Shown here: one piece after another, positions 26,511-35,555 of the stretch | Numbering within the stretch: the stretch's first letter is position 1 | How the letters are laid out: each line of letters opens with the position of its first letter | The notes under the pieces: model-generated | Told to the model about the DNA's origin: nothing | What the model saw: only the letters and a program-made list of their open reading frames with translations | Databases searched by the model: none | Translations under genes and position numbers: made by a program | Source of the DNA: JBEHWX01 sp048498995 | GTDB taxonomy: Bacteria > Bacteroidota > Ignavibacteria > OLB7 | Length of the DNA stretch: 64,000 bases | NCBI GenBank assembly: GCA_048498995.1 | Contig: JBEHWX010000020.1 | Span: forward strand, 12,450-76,449 | Direction: 5' to 3'

Positions 26511-29500
26511 TCACTTCACCAGCAGCATGCTCCGCGTCTCGATCCGATCTCCAAAGCCGAGTCTGCAGAAGTAGAGTCCCGATGGGAACCTGGTCGCATC
26601 CCAGCGGAGCGTGTGCTCTCCGGCCGGCAGATACTCATCCACCGGACGCGCGATCACCTGTCCCGCCACGTTCACGATCTCCAGCCGTGTCCGCCCCTCC
26701 ACCGGCGTGGTGAATGTGATCTCCGCCGACGGATTGAACGGGTTCGGACGGATCGAGCCGATGGCCAGCCGCCCCCCGAGCGTCGGCTCGATCAGACGAT
26801 AGGAGAGGCCGCAGATGGAATCGATCGTGACAAGCCCCGGCTTTGCCGAGATCGTCAGGCAGCGACTGCCGGGAAAGGAGACCTCGACCGGCAGCTCCGA
26901 GGTGTCGGTCCTGCCGACGAACCCGGTGAAGGTCACGTAGAGCACCGGCCCCTCGGTCGCCAGATAGGTTCCCGGCGGCGCGACGATCGTCGCCTCCATT
27001 CTCCCGGCGCGCTTCGTCACGGTCGTGGTCCATCCGTCGAGGATGCCGCCGGCTGCTTCCGCGCGCTTCAGCAGCAGCACGCTCGGCTCGAAATCGAGCG
27101 CCACGCTCACGGTATCCACCTGCTGCTTCGGACCGATCCCGCCGGCAACGAGCACCGGCACCGTCACCTCGCTTCCAGGCTTCACCCGGAATCCCCGTCC
27201 GATCGACGCCTCGGCGTGCACCACGTCGTCAACGCCGACCCGCACCGAATCGGTCCGGAGACAGCCGTCGGCGCTCCGCGCGGTGACATGATAGGTCCTC
27301 GTCGCCGAGGGGGTCGCGACCGGCGCGGCGCAATCGGTACAGCTCAGCCCGTCCGACGGACTCCAGAGAAGCGTGCCGTCGGATGTCGCGCGGAGGCTGG
27401 CCCGGCCGCCGGCGCAGATCGTGGTGTCGGCGCTCAACGAGAGCGTCGGCAGCGGCGCCACATCCACGCGCACCGAATCGATGTTCGTGCATCCGTTGGC
27501 GTCGACGATCGTCGCCACGAACGTCGTGGTCGAGGTGGGCCAGGCACGGGTGGTGGCGCAGTCGGTACAGCTCATCGGAGCGGCCGTGGCCCAGGTGATG
27601 TGTCCGGAGCCGGTCGCGCTCAGTTCCACCGTGTCCCCCAGGCAGATCCGCGTTGCCGCGCTCATGACCCGCAGCGCCGGCCGCGGACGCACCGTGACGG
27701 TGACGCTGCCGTTCATCGCGCAGGAGCCGGGACGGCGCCCCACCGCGCGATAGACCGTCGTGTTCGACGGCGATGCCTTCGGCGACGGACAGTCCGCGCA
27801 GCTCAGTCCTTCCGACGGCGTCCACCTCGCCTCGGTGACGTCGACCGCGGTGAGCGTGATGCTGTCGCCGGGGCAGATCGTCTGATCGGGTCCGAGATCG
27901 AGCGGCGGCGGAGCGGCGATCGTCACGCTGATCGAGTCCATGGCCGTACAGCCGAACTCGTTCTCGGCCAGGACCGAGTAGACCGTGTTCTTCGTGGGAC
28001 GTCCCCAGGTAACGGCGCAGGTGGGGCAGTCGACCGAGGATGCCGGCGACCAGATCACGATCGTCGAGCCGGTGGTTCCGGCGCGGAGCGCGACGCTGTC
28101 GCCGGGGCAGATCGTGGTGTCCTTGCCGGCGCTCACGGTCGGGCCGGGGCGCACGGTCACGGTGATGGAATCGGCCAGATAGCAGTTGGCCTTGCCGGGC
28201 ACCTCGATCCGATAGGTCGTGGTTCTGGAAGGATGCGCGCGCGGCGCGGGACAGTCGGTACAGCTGAGGCCGTCCGACGGACTCCAATGCACCGACGGCA
28301 CGCCGAGCACCTGAAGCTGCACGCTGTCGGAGCCGCAGGTCTGGCGATCGGGGCCGGCGTCGAGCTGGATGCGGGTGTGAGGGGTGATGCTCTGCGGCAC
28401 GCGAGCCCGGGTGACGATGACGCCGTCATTGCCCGGCTCGGCGCCATAGGTGGTGCCGTAGCAACTGGAGCTGGTGTTGATGACCTGGCCGGCGCCTCCA
28501 CCCGAGACATTGACGGTGATCGACGAGGGGACGCGCGCCATCGAGATCCGGAGCACGCCGCCGGCGCCACCGCCGCCGGTGCCGTGGCAGTCGCGGAAGA
28601 AGTTGTTGTTGTCGTTGTTCCCGCCGCGGCCGCCGCGAAGCCCAACGGCCACCGGAGTGAGGATGCTGCCGGTCTCGATCGCGATGGTGCCTCCGGCGCC
28701 GCCGCCTCCGGCGCCGTCCTGTCCCGCCTTTGCCGCGTCGATCCCCTGGGCCTGAATCGTCCACCAGTTGCCGGATATGGCGCCGGCGCGGATGACGATG
28801 ATGCCGCCGCCGGCGGTGCCGGGCGTCCCCTGGTTATCGTTCTGGTGCCCGCCACCGCCGCCGCCGCCGAGGAAGATCCGGTCCGGAGACGGCGCGCCGG
28901 CCAGGGCGTAGCCTCCGTGGCCGCCGATATCCATGGTCTGCGCGCCGCTGTACTGGAAGCCTCCCTTGCCGCCGGCCGTCAGGTTGCCGCCGCCGCCACC
29001 ACCGGCGTTATGCGCGTTGCCGCCGCCGCCGCCGTTGGCAAGCGGCGCGCGCAGGGCGTTGCGGAGATTGTCGATCAGCGCGATTCCTTCCCCTTTTTCT
29101 CCGCCGCTGCCGAGCGCCAGCGGACCCGTCCAGGCCGTGACGTTACCATCGGTGTTGGTGCCGACCGCGCCGCCGCGGAAGCCCTTGCCGGAGGCGTCGA
29201 TATCGGCGGCCAGCGTCAGCGTGCCGGAGACGTCGATGGCGATCACGCCGCCGGTGCCGGCCGCGTTGTCCCAGGCCGGCGCGGTGAGCGGGCCGGTGAC
29301 GAGCGCGTCGGTATAGTGCGGGACGCGCACCAGCTGCACCTTCCCCGTGGGATCGTAGCTATACAGAACGGAGTCGCGGAGGAAGACGGTGTTGCCGTCG
29401 ATGAAATCGATGATGCCGATCTCGTGAGTGCCGGCCGCGCCGAAGTCGGTGACGGTACCGAAGGAGGGGCGGGTGGACTTGTCGATCTGAGCTCCCTTCA

Positions 29501-29696
29501 TCTGGATGATGAGCACCGTGTCGCCTGTCGCGAAACCGGCCGTGCTGGCCACCCGCACGCCATTGCACTCGTCCATGCCGGTCACCGGCGTATACAGGTT
29601 GATGACGCCCGAGATCGGCGTCTGTGCTCGCGCAACGCCGAGCGCGGCCACCAGCAGCGCGATGAGGGAGATGGTACGGAGTATGGGAGGGAGCAT
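26511..29696 (-). CDS. Large surface protein with Gly-rich region, CxxC repeats and T9SS sorting domain
   Basis: 1061 residues from the ATG at 29696. A Sec signal (LIALLVAALGVARAQ) is followed by a beta-rich region, then about 200 residues very rich in Gly (GGGGGNAHNAGGGGGGNLTA) like other Gly-rich surface proteins. Then come about six immunoglobulin/PKD-like repeats of 75-85 residues carrying WSPSDGLSCTDCPAP...PS-TTTY, each with a CxxC pair and a C-DS-V core. A cohesin-like stretch and the C-terminal T9SS type A domain follow (SIRPNPFNPSAEITF...GLYFCRLGFG...SMLLVK). The sorting domain sends the protein through the type IX system to the surface. It is probably an adhesin or matrix protein. 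Confidence 0.95.
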   Translation of the reverse strand: MLPPILRTISLIALLVAALGVARAQTPISGVINLYTPVTGMDECNGVRVASTAGFATGDTVLIIQMKGAQIDKSTRPSFGTVTDFGAAGTHEIGIIDFIDGNTVFLRDSVLYSYDPTGKVQLVRVPHYTDALVTGPLTAPAWDNAAGTGGVIAIDVSGTLTLAADIDASGKGFRGGAVGTNTDGNVTAWTGPLALGSGGEKGEGIALIDNLRNALRAPLANGGGGGNAHNAGGGGGGNLTAGGKGGFQYSGAQTMDIGGHGGYALAGAPSPDRIFLGGGGGGGHQNDNQGTPGTAGGGIIVIRAGAISGNWWTIQAQGIDAAKAGQDGAGGGGAGGTIAIETGSILTPVAVGLRGGRGGNNDNNNFFRDCHGTGGGGAGGVLRISMARVPSSITVNVSGGGAGQVINTSSSCYGTTYGAEPGNDGVIVTRARVPQSITPHTRIQLDAGPDRQTCGSDSVQLQVLGVPSVHWSPSDGLSCTDCPAPRAHPSRTTTYRIEVPGKANCYLADSITVTVRPGPTVSAGKDTTICPGDSVALRAGTTGSTIVIWSPASSVDCPTCAVTWGRPTKNTVYSVLAENEFGCTAMDSISVTIAAPPPLDLGPDQTICPGDSITLTAVDVTEARWTPSEGLSCADCPSPKASPSNTTVYRAVGRRPGSCAMNGSVTVTVRPRPALRVMSAATRICLGDTVELSATGSGHITWATAAPMSCTDCATTRAWPTSTTTFVATIVDANGCTNIDSVRVDVAPLPTLSLSADTTICAGGRASLRATSDGTLLWSPSDGLSCTDCAAPVATPSATRTYHVTARSADGCLRTDSVRVGVDDVVHAEASIGRGFRVKPGSEVTVPVLVAGGIGPKQQVDTVSVALDFEPSVLLLKRAEAAGGILDGWTTTVTKRAGRMEATIVAPPGTYLATEGPVLYVTFTGFVGRTDTSELPVEVSFPGSRCLTISAKPGLVTIDSICGLSYRLIEPTLGGRLAIGSIRPNPFNPSAEITFTTPVEGRTRLEIVNVAGQVIARPVDEYLPAGEHTLRWDATRFPSGLYFCRLGFGDRIETRSMLLVK

Positions 29697-30092
29697 CACG
29701 TTCGCTTGTTTTCGGGACCTAACAACGCCGGCCGGGGGAAAGTTAGCCATCGTTCATTGCCTGGAGATTATCTCCGGCCGGACTCATGCCATTGGAGACA
29801 GCGGGAATGGTGCGTGCCTGACCGGGAATGCCCGGATGTGATGGGGGATGGATTCGGGATCGGTGTCGTGTGCGGGATATCGGAATGTGATGGCGGGTGG
29901 GGCGTGTTGGATGGGGGGATGGGGGATGGATGTGGGGGCGTTCAATTGAACGCCCCTACGCATCGTTAACGGTGATGCGGCGCCGGCCGGCAATACCCAT
30001 TGCATCCGGCCGCGGAAATCGCATAATTCACGCATACCCCGCCACATACAATTGTGCAACCCATTCGACCCCGATCCCCGATCGGTACCGCG
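29697..30092. other. Intergenic region upstream of RAYT
   Basis: 396 bases with no gene. It contains a G-rich stretch of GGGGGATGG-type short direct repeats (about 29900-29938) and the 22-bp palindrome at 29935-29956. The promoter of the T9SS surface protein should be near 29700-29760. Confidence 0.6.
29935..29956. repeat. Perfect 22-bp palindrome beside the RAYT gene
   Basis: GGGGCGTTCAA is followed directly by its reverse complement, with no loop. It lies 137 bases upstream of the transposase. RAYT enzymes act on REP hairpins next to their genes, so this is a candidate substrate. It differs from the TCTTCAG family found elsewhere in the window. Confidence 0.75.
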
Positions 30093-30632
30093 ATGAAATT
30101 CCACCATTCGAATCGTCTTCGGGATTACGACTATGCTCGTCCGGGCGGATATTTCGTGACGATCTGCACCGAGCGGCGCATCCCATGGTTTCGCAACCGG
30201 TTACTCCGTGAGGCGGCCGAACGCTGCTGGCGCGCGATTCCCGAGCATCACCCGTTCGTCGAGCTCGATGCATGGGTTGTCATGCCGAACCACTTTCACG
30301 GAATCCTACTGTTCAACGGCTATCCGACCGATGATGATACGCCTGAAACAACCCTCGCGCCCCGCGCCGTTCGCAATGAAGCACGAGAGCACTCCGCCAT
30401 CTCACCCCGGCGAGGCACGCTCGGCGTCGTGATCCGCACGTTCAAAGGCGCCGTCACCATGGAGGCACGACGCGCGGGCGTTCTCGAGTTCATCTGGCAA
30501 CAGCGGTACTACGATCACATCGTCCGGCATCATGCCGATCTCGAGAGAATTCGTCGCTACATCATGAACAATCCTCTAGTCACCGATGTGGCCCGGCACG
30601 GATTCGTCGCGCACGCCGGCCCGTGCGAGTGA
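30093..30632 (+). CDS. REP-associated tyrosine transposase (RAYT, Y1_Tnp)
   Basis: 179 residues from the ATG at 30093 (MKFHHSNRLRDYDYARPGGYF). The N-terminal GGYFVTICTERR and the metal motif MPNHFHGILL (HUH pair) match the IS200/Y1 family. The catalytic Tyr is in FIWQQRYYDHIVR, followed by LERIRRYIMNNP, the typical RAYT end. It nicks and joins single-stranded DNA at REP hairpins. There is no TnpB partner and no IS ends, as expected for a domesticated RAYT rather than a mobile IS. Intact and full length. Confidence 0.95.
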   Translation: MKFHHSNRLRDYDYARPGGYFVTICTERRIPWFRNRLLREAAERCWRAIPEHHPFVELDAWVVMPNHFHGILLFNGYPTDDDTPETTLAPRAVRNEAREHSAISPRRGTLGVVIRTFKGAVTMEARRAGVLEFIWQQRYYDHIVRHHADLERIRRYIMNNPLVTDVARHGFVAHAGPCE

Positions 30633-30716
30633 GCGCGGCCCGCTGGAGCTGTCGCCGGGAACCGCGATATTGAGGCGAGGCTTCTCGCCTGGAAACATCC
30701 ATCTGCTTCACGCGCG

Positions 30717-31223
30717 ATGTCATCCTCCGAACCCATATCTCCATCCGGCCGCGCGCGGCGGGATCTACGGCCCCGCTATCTCGTCAGGCTCTGGAATATC
30801 GCCGCCATCTCCTTCGTGCTGTTTCTGGTCGGCATGCTGATCACCTTCACCCTCTGTGACTCCTCGAACACATCCTTGGATACGTTCATCAACATCGCGT
30901 TCTTCTCAGCGCTCATCTGTGGCGCCCTCGGCCTGACGCTATCGATCGTGGCCGTTCCCTTCGAGGTGCTTTGGGATCAGGATATGCGCCGCGAGGGGCG
31001 GGCGATCCTTCTCGCCCTTCTTCGCCATGAGCAGGGGACGATGGATATTCAGGCGGCGTTCGAGGCGATGCGCCTTACCCGGCCGCAGTTCCGGAGCGTG
31101 GCTCGCGGCCTTCGCCGCGAAGGGATCCTGGAGGTGCGGACGCGGCTCGACGAAGCGGGAAAAACCCGTCAGGTGCTCGTGCTGGCCGGGCCGCCACGGG
31201 CGCGACAATCGGACCCGGGCTGA
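30717..31223 (+). CDS. Membrane-anchored winged-helix protein (paralogue 1)
   Basis: 168 residues. Two hydrophobic segments (about 29-48 and 63-86) are followed by a cytoplasmic part beginning DQDMRREGRAILLALLRHEQGTMDIQAAFEAMRLTRPQF and ending LRREGILEVRTRLDEAGKTRQVL. That C-terminal part looks like a winged-helix DNA-binding domain: helix, turn, recognition helix, and a beta wing. The same layout recurs in the next two genes, so this is a tandem family of probable membrane-bound transcription regulators or sensors. Identity between paralogues is modest. Confidence 0.85.
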   Translation: MSSSEPISPSGRARRDLRPRYLVRLWNIAAISFVLFLVGMLITFTLCDSSNTSLDTFINIAFFSALICGALGLTLSIVAVPFEVLWDQDMRREGRAILLALLRHEQGTMDIQAAFEAMRLTRPQFRSVARGLRREGILEVRTRLDEAGKTRQVLVLAGPPRARQSDPG

Positions 31224-31324
31224 GCCGAAATTCCCCGCGTACCATGTGCGCCAAGAGGAACATTTTGCGCCGCTCCGTGCCTCGCTCATCATGGCGTCAT
31301 CCGTTCGCGTCGTACCCCATCCTC

Positions 31325-31819
31325 ATGAAGCGCTTCAAAATCCCATCAGGTTCCTCACGTGTCGCCCCCGGCGAGCGGAACGATCCACGTCCTCCCGTGC
31401 TGAGCCTTCTCTGGAAGATGGTTGCCGTCATGTCCATTGTCGGTCTCGTGAGTGTGTCGGTGTTGGTCGACCTCTGCATGACGGCAATGGGGGGGCGTCC
31501 AGTGAAGTTCAGCGTGACCCTCGTGGTGCTCAGTATCCCCGGCGGGATCGCGCTTGCAACCCTGATCGTGGCCTCGGCATGGGAGCTGGTCTGGGATCGA
31601 TCGGCGTGCCGCGCGGGCCGGGGGCGGCTGTTGGAGCTATTGGAAGAGCGCGAAGGGGCGATAAGCCTGGCCGCGGCACTCGGGGAGATGCATCTTACCC
31701 GCGCCCAGCTCCGGCGCGTGCTCCGTCGCCTCGGTCGGGAGGGCCTCGTGGAGATGCGCACGCGGCCCGATGTCATCGGCAGCCAGGAGATCGTGCGCAC
31801 TTCCATCCCGACCATGTGA
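31325..31819 (+). CDS. Membrane-anchored winged-helix protein (paralogue 2)
   Basis: 164 residues from the ATG at 31325 (MKRFKIPSG). Two TM segments (about 25-47 and 58-82) precede WDRSACRAGRGRLLELLEEREGAISLAAALGEMHLTRAQLRRVLRRLGREGLVEMRTR, the winged-helix part, which matches paralogue 1 in ...LTR-Q-R-V-R-L-REG-(L/I)-E-(V/M)-RTR. The extracytoplasmic loop is only a dozen residues, so sensing would have to be within the membrane or by partner proteins. It is 101 bases after paralogue 1. Confidence 0.85.
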   Translation: MKRFKIPSGSSRVAPGERNDPRPPVLSLLWKMVAVMSIVGLVSVSVLVDLCMTAMGGRPVKFSVTLVVLSIPGGIALATLIVASAWELVWDRSACRAGRGRLLELLEEREGAISLAAALGEMHLTRAQLRRVLRRLGREGLVEMRTRPDVIGSQEIVRTSIPTM

Positions 31820-31892
31820 CCGGGTTCCCGCGGATACTCATGGCGTGTCGCCGAAGCGCTGTTCCCACGCATTCGCACATAGTTTCCACGTC

Positions 31893-32396
31893 ATGTCCAA
31901 GCTCCAGTTCGACTCGTATCGCTCTCCTCGGGTTCCTCCGGGAAGTCCGGAGGATCGTCGCCCTCGCGCGCTGATCCTGCTCTGGAAGGCATTCGGCGTC
32001 ATGGTTATCCTGAGTCTCCTTGGAGTGCTGGGAGGGATCGGGCTCTGCGTGTCGGGGAGGTATCAGGATGAATCGCTCTTCGGCGTGGCCGTGCTCGTGA
32101 TATCCGCCTCGGCGGCCGTCGCGCTCGCCATCGCGGCCGTGGCCGCCCCGTGGGAGTTCATCTGGAATCAGCGAACGCGTCGCGCCGGACGTCCACAGTT
32201 GCTGATGCTTCTCCGGGAAGGGGATGGGATCGCCGATATCCCGACCGCGCTCGCCGCCACCGGACTCGACATCCGACAGTTGAGCGATCTGGTCCATCGG
32301 CTTCGTCGCGAGGGGCTGGTCGACCTGCGCGTGCAGCTTCGCGAGGAGGGGGAGAACCGGCAGGTGATCGTGCTGATGCCGGAAGGGAGGAAATGA
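31893..32396 (+). CDS. Membrane-anchored winged-helix protein (paralogue 3)
   Basis: 167 residues from the ATG at 31893 (MSKLQFDSYRSPRVPP). Two TM segments (about 29-50 and 61-85) are followed by WNQRTRRAGRPQLLMLLREGDGIADIPTALAATGLDIRQLSDLVHRLRREGLVDLRVQ, again a winged-helix end. The three genes have similar lengths and similar spacing (101 and 73 bases), so they probably form one transcript made by repeated duplication. Functions are unknown; a signal-responsive transcription role is inferred from the domain order. Confidence 0.85.
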   Translation: MSKLQFDSYRSPRVPPGSPEDRRPRALILLWKAFGVMVILSLLGVLGGIGLCVSGRYQDESLFGVAVLVISASAAVALAIAAVAAPWEFIWNQRTRRAGRPQLLMLLREGDGIADIPTALAATGLDIRQLSDLVHRLRREGLVDLRVQLREEGENRQVIVLMPEGRK

Positions 32397-32905
32397 CGGT
32401 GCCGGCTCCAAGCCGCGCACGCAGGTGGCATTGCCGCCGGCGGATATCGTCGATGGCGTGAGATGCGGGCTCACCACCGGATTCGGCGTCGGAGGCTTCA
32501 GCGCGAGCTTCTCCCGCCTCATCTCGATCATCCCGTGGCCGAGCCCGCTGACGGTGGGACGAACCGGGCCGGACATCCTGGCCACGCTGCCGCGGCCGCT
32601 CCCCGCCACCCGCGGCGCGAGCCGGATCGGGAGCGGATCCGAGGAGGTGAGCGTGCTTCCCGGCCTGATCCCGAGCAGCAGCCTCGGATTCGGAGAGCCC
32701 CATGACATCGCTCCCGTGGCGGTTCGGGGTATTCGCCGCGGTTCGGCGAGATTATCCGAAGCTCACGCGGGGCGGATTTTTCCGTCGCGATCGAACAGCT
32801 ATCTTCGCGCCCGCCGAACGAGGTCCACGTCGATCGGCGATAAGGTCCGCGGGCGTCCCCCGCGGCCCGAGGCAATCGTCAGCATACGAACCATCGGAGG
32901 TCAAC
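32397..32905. other. Intergenic region with no supported gene
   Basis: 509 bases between the winged-helix triplet and the lipase. Open frames exist on both strands, but their products are Arg/Pro/Ser-rich and without ribosome sites, so I reject them. No repeat or hairpin stands out. The lipase promoter is probably within the last 150 bases, where AT content rises slightly. Confidence 0.5.
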
Positions 32906-34003
32906 ATGAACGCATCATCCGCGCCCTTCAACAACGGAACCGTCAACGCCGGCGTGGCCGGCACGCTCGCGGCGCTCGCCTACTGCGACGATATCGCCGA
33001 CTCGATCCCGAAGGCGCTTCCCGGCTGGAGCCTGGCATGGCGCGCCGATCAGTCGGTCTACGGCAACTACGCCTATGTCGCCCAGACCACGAATCAGTTC
33101 GTGGTCGCCATCCGCGGCTCGGAGACCGACTTCAGCTGGTCAACGTTCTACAACTGGGTGGAGCAGGATCTGAACGTGATGCGTCAGGTCGCCTGGCAGT
33201 ATCCCTCCGACGGTCAGTCGATGATCTCCTGGGGATCGTCACTCGCCCTCGGCAATCTCGCGCAGCTCGTCGACTCCACCTCCGGCCAGCCGGTCTCCCT
33301 GCTCCAGTATCTGATGTCCAACGCCGTGGCCAACGGGACGCCGATCGCGGTGGTGGGGCACAGTCTGGGAGGGAATCTCACCACGGTGCTCGCTCCCTGG
33401 CTCGTCTACCAGATTCAGCAGGCGGGGAAGACGGTTCCCTCGATGGCGACCTACACGTTCGCCGCTCCCGCGGCCGGCAATACCTCGTTCGCGCAGCTGT
33501 ACGACCGGCTCTTCGGCGCCAACTCCTGGCGCTTCTACAACATGAACGACATCGTCCCGCGCTTCTCCACGCAGATCGCGTCGGTCGGCTCCCTCTGGAC
33601 GCCGGCGCCGAACGCCGGGAGCATCTCCACGCAGTGGAACAATCACACGATCACGCTCACGGAGTTCTTCGATCTGCTGGCCGGCGCCGTGCTCGCCAGC
33701 GAGCTCTACTACGGCTCGTATTATTCGCAGACCAACCTGACGCAGGGCTCCGTCGAGCTCAACACCGCGAACACGCTCAACCCGACCTACAACCAGAACA
33801 CGCTCGGCGACTGGTTCGACCAGGCCGGGTGGCAGCACAGCATGCAGACCTATCTGAGTCTGCTCGGCGCGCCGGGCACCACCTGCGTCTCGGCGACGGC
33901 CGACACCGTGGCGCGCGATGCCGCGGCGCTGCATGCTCCCAGGACCGTCGGCGCCTTCCTCGACGCCCGCGTGGCAACCGTCCGCGCCGCGACCACGCCG
34001 TGA
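32906..34003 (+). CDS. Class 3 lipase-family hydrolase
   Basis: 365 residues from the ATG at 32906, with CGGAGG upstream. The alpha/beta-hydrolase core shows TTNQFVVAIRGSE (oxyanion side), the nucleophile elbow VVGHSLGGNL (S153), NMNDIVPRF (D215) and a C-terminal WQHSM (H311). This is the fungal/plant 'lipase class 3' arrangement of a triglyceride or phospholipid esterase. No signal peptide is present, in contrast to most secreted lipases, and a 45-residue Ala/Arg/Val/Thr tail follows His311. It may be cytoplasmic or released by a non-Sec route. Confidence 0.93.
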   Translation: MNASSAPFNNGTVNAGVAGTLAALAYCDDIADSIPKALPGWSLAWRADQSVYGNYAYVAQTTNQFVVAIRGSETDFSWSTFYNWVEQDLNVMRQVAWQYPSDGQSMISWGSSLALGNLAQLVDSTSGQPVSLLQYLMSNAVANGTPIAVVGHSLGGNLTTVLAPWLVYQIQQAGKTVPSMATYTFAAPAAGNTSFAQLYDRLFGANSWRFYNMNDIVPRFSTQIASVGSLWTPAPNAGSISTQWNNHTITLTEFFDLLAGAVLASELYYGSYYSQTNLTQGSVELNTANTLNPTYNQNTLGDWFDQAGWQHSMQTYLSLLGAPGTTCVSATADTVARDAAALHAPRTVGAFLDARVATVRAATTP

Positions 34004-34435
34004 TCCTCCCGATCGGATCGCGATGATGCGATCGCCACGGCGCGATCGCCACGGTGTGAGCACCACGGTGCGATCGCCACGGTGTGAGCACCACGGTGCG
34101 ATCGCCACATCGTCGTGATAGGCATTCGTGATACGTATCGCAGAACGGGGCGCCTCCCGCCGTGGGGGCGCCCCGTCGTCGTTCCGCCGAAACGTGAAGC
34201 CGCGAGCGATGGCCGGTACTCGGATGCTCGATGCCGGCCTTGGCGACCGGCGCGCGGGATGATTCGGCCCGCGGTGGGCCGGGCGCTCCAGGGGAGGGGG
34301 GGCCGGCGCGCGAGGATCTGGCACGCTCTTCGTAATCGTGAACTTCGGAATGCGCTTCGGATGCCTCAACCGGCTCCGGCGCCAATCGGAGAGCACGAAC
34401 ATTTCGGACACGATAGAACCAAGGAGACGACAGTC
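34004..34435. repeat. Intergenic tandem repeat and terminator region
   Basis: No gene is present. At 34042-34097 a 28-bp unit beginning GCGATCGCCACGGTGTGAGC occurs twice in full, with partial copies on both sides (34029-34041 and 34098-34109). GCGATCGC is itself palindromic. The repeats lie between the lipase stop and the hairpin at 34145-34176. The region is otherwise featureless. Confidence 0.75.
34145..34176 (+). terminator. Hairpin terminator after lipase
   Basis: ACGGGGCGCC at 34145-34154 pairs with 34167-34176 (10 bp, 12-base loop). It lies downstream of the lipase. The T run is weak. Confidence 0.7.
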
Positions 34436-35083
34436 ATGAAGATGCGGATGCTATGTGCGGCCCTGTGCGCAATGGGCCTTGCTGGCGCGGCCTCGGCCAG
34501 CGCGCAGCCGACCGGAACGGCGCTTCACGCCAACGATACGTCGGTCGGTGTGGTCACCACGGCATATTCTGCCGACGGCAAGGCGCAGATCGGCACGTTC
34601 CATATCGATCACTTCGAGAAGCGCGGCCTCGACCTTTACGTGGTCGGCTGGTTCACCGGCGGACCCGATGAGGTGCTCGTGGCCGACAGCAGCATGGGAA
34701 CGGCCAAGAAGGTCTCCAACGGAACGCAGAGCACCATGAAGCGCTACACGTTCCGTCGGATCGCCGATCCGGGCGTGGTGATCGCGCTTCCGGTGGACAT
34801 GGGATCGGCCAGCTGCGATTCGATGGGCATGACGTTCGGTCCGCTGGAGGTTGCCAGTATTCACGATAAGAGCTTCCTGCGCGTCAAGGAGCCGAAGACC
34901 GATCCGAAGTGGTCGCAGACGATGTTCTCGGTCAACCTGACGCCGACGAGCGTCAAGAGCACCGATGCGCGCAGCTCGTTCTGCAACGTGGCCGGCATGG
35001 TCAACGGCGGCGCCAACCGCTCGTCGCTGGTGGACCATCTGAACATGCTGATCGGCGTCAGGAACGCCATGGGCGCCCGCTGA
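34436..35083 (+). CDS. Secreted protein with HIDxFEKRG motif (paralogue A)
   Basis: 215 residues from the ATG at 34436, with AAGGAG upstream. A Sec signal ends in ASASAQ. The mature protein carries GTFHIDHFEKRGLDLYVVGWF, then ALPVDMGSASCDSMGMTFGP, FSVNLTPTSVKS, a FCNVAGM Cys, and the end RSSLVDHLNMLIGVRN. The two late Cys may form a disulfide. Its paralogue at 35556 has every block in the same order. I do not know the family; the small beta-sandwich look suggests an extracellular or outer-surface protein. Confidence 0.88.
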   Translation: MKMRMLCAALCAMGLAGAASASAQPTGTALHANDTSVGVVTTAYSADGKAQIGTFHIDHFEKRGLDLYVVGWFTGGPDEVLVADSSMGTAKKVSNGTQSTMKRYTFRRIADPGVVIALPVDMGSASCDSMGMTFGPLEVASIHDKSFLRVKEPKTDPKWSQTMFSVNLTPTSVKSTDARSSFCNVAGMVNGGANRSSLVDHLNMLIGVRNAMGAR

Positions 35084-35185
35084 GCGACCGACATCCGGTG
35101 AGGAACCGGCGTCCAGGGCTCGGCGCGATGATCGCGCCCGACGCGACATGAGCGCGCGATCGACGTTACGTATGATGGAATGTAC

Positions 35186-35232
35186 GGGGGAGGCACCGCC
35201 GAGCGGGGTCTCCCCCATCGTCATTTTCTCCT
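35186..35232 (+). terminator. Rho-independent terminator after paralogue A
   Basis: GGGGGAG at 35186-35192 pairs with CTCCCCC at 35210-35216, and ATCGTCATTTTCTCCTTTC follows, giving a good U-rich tail. Confidence 0.75.
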
Positions 35233-35555
35233 TTCTGAAGGTATCACCGCCAGGCCCATACCGTGCCCGAATCATCTCCCGCGCCGACAGCGTTCTACTA
35301 TTCAACGTCTCAATTTTTCGTTATGAAAATGCCAGATAATCCCACCAACCCTGAGCATTGAAAAACGTGAGATTCGCGCGACGAAGCGCACTGCGAGATG
35401 AATGGTCGCCGCCGCGATCCGGAATTTTCGCGTGGCATGACGTTCGTAAAAAGGATAGATGTACGTCCGCCGGACAGCTCAAGGTCCGAGATCGCAAGGT
35501 CCGAGATGGTTCGGTGGGAAGTGACAAACAACGGTTCATCATGGAGGAGAAGGAA
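35233..35555. other. AT-richer promoter region upstream of paralogue B
   Basis: This part of the gap is noticeably AT-richer (about 35280-35370, with TTCAACGTCTCAATTTTTCG and GAAAAATG-like steps) than its surroundings. It probably carries the promoter of the following gene. No coding sequence is supported. Confidence 0.5.

Noticed and set aside
26613..29969. 1118-codon open frame on the plus strand
   Set aside because: It lies antisense to the T9SS surface protein and is Arg/Gly/Asp/His-rich nonsense caused by high GC; no ribosome site or motif.
30093..30632. IS200/IS605 insertion sequence
   Set aside because: No TnpB, no left and right IS ends and the RAYT-type C-terminus; a domesticated transposase fits better.
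32397..32905. Possible small genes between the winged-helix triplet and the lipase
   Set aside because: Open frames on both strands lack ribosome sites and have Arg/Pro/Ser-biased composition.
34029..34112. Repeated GCGATCGCCACGG blocks resembling a short CRISPR array
   Set aside because: Units are directly adjacent with no unique spacers and no cas genes nearby; it is a simple tandem repeat.
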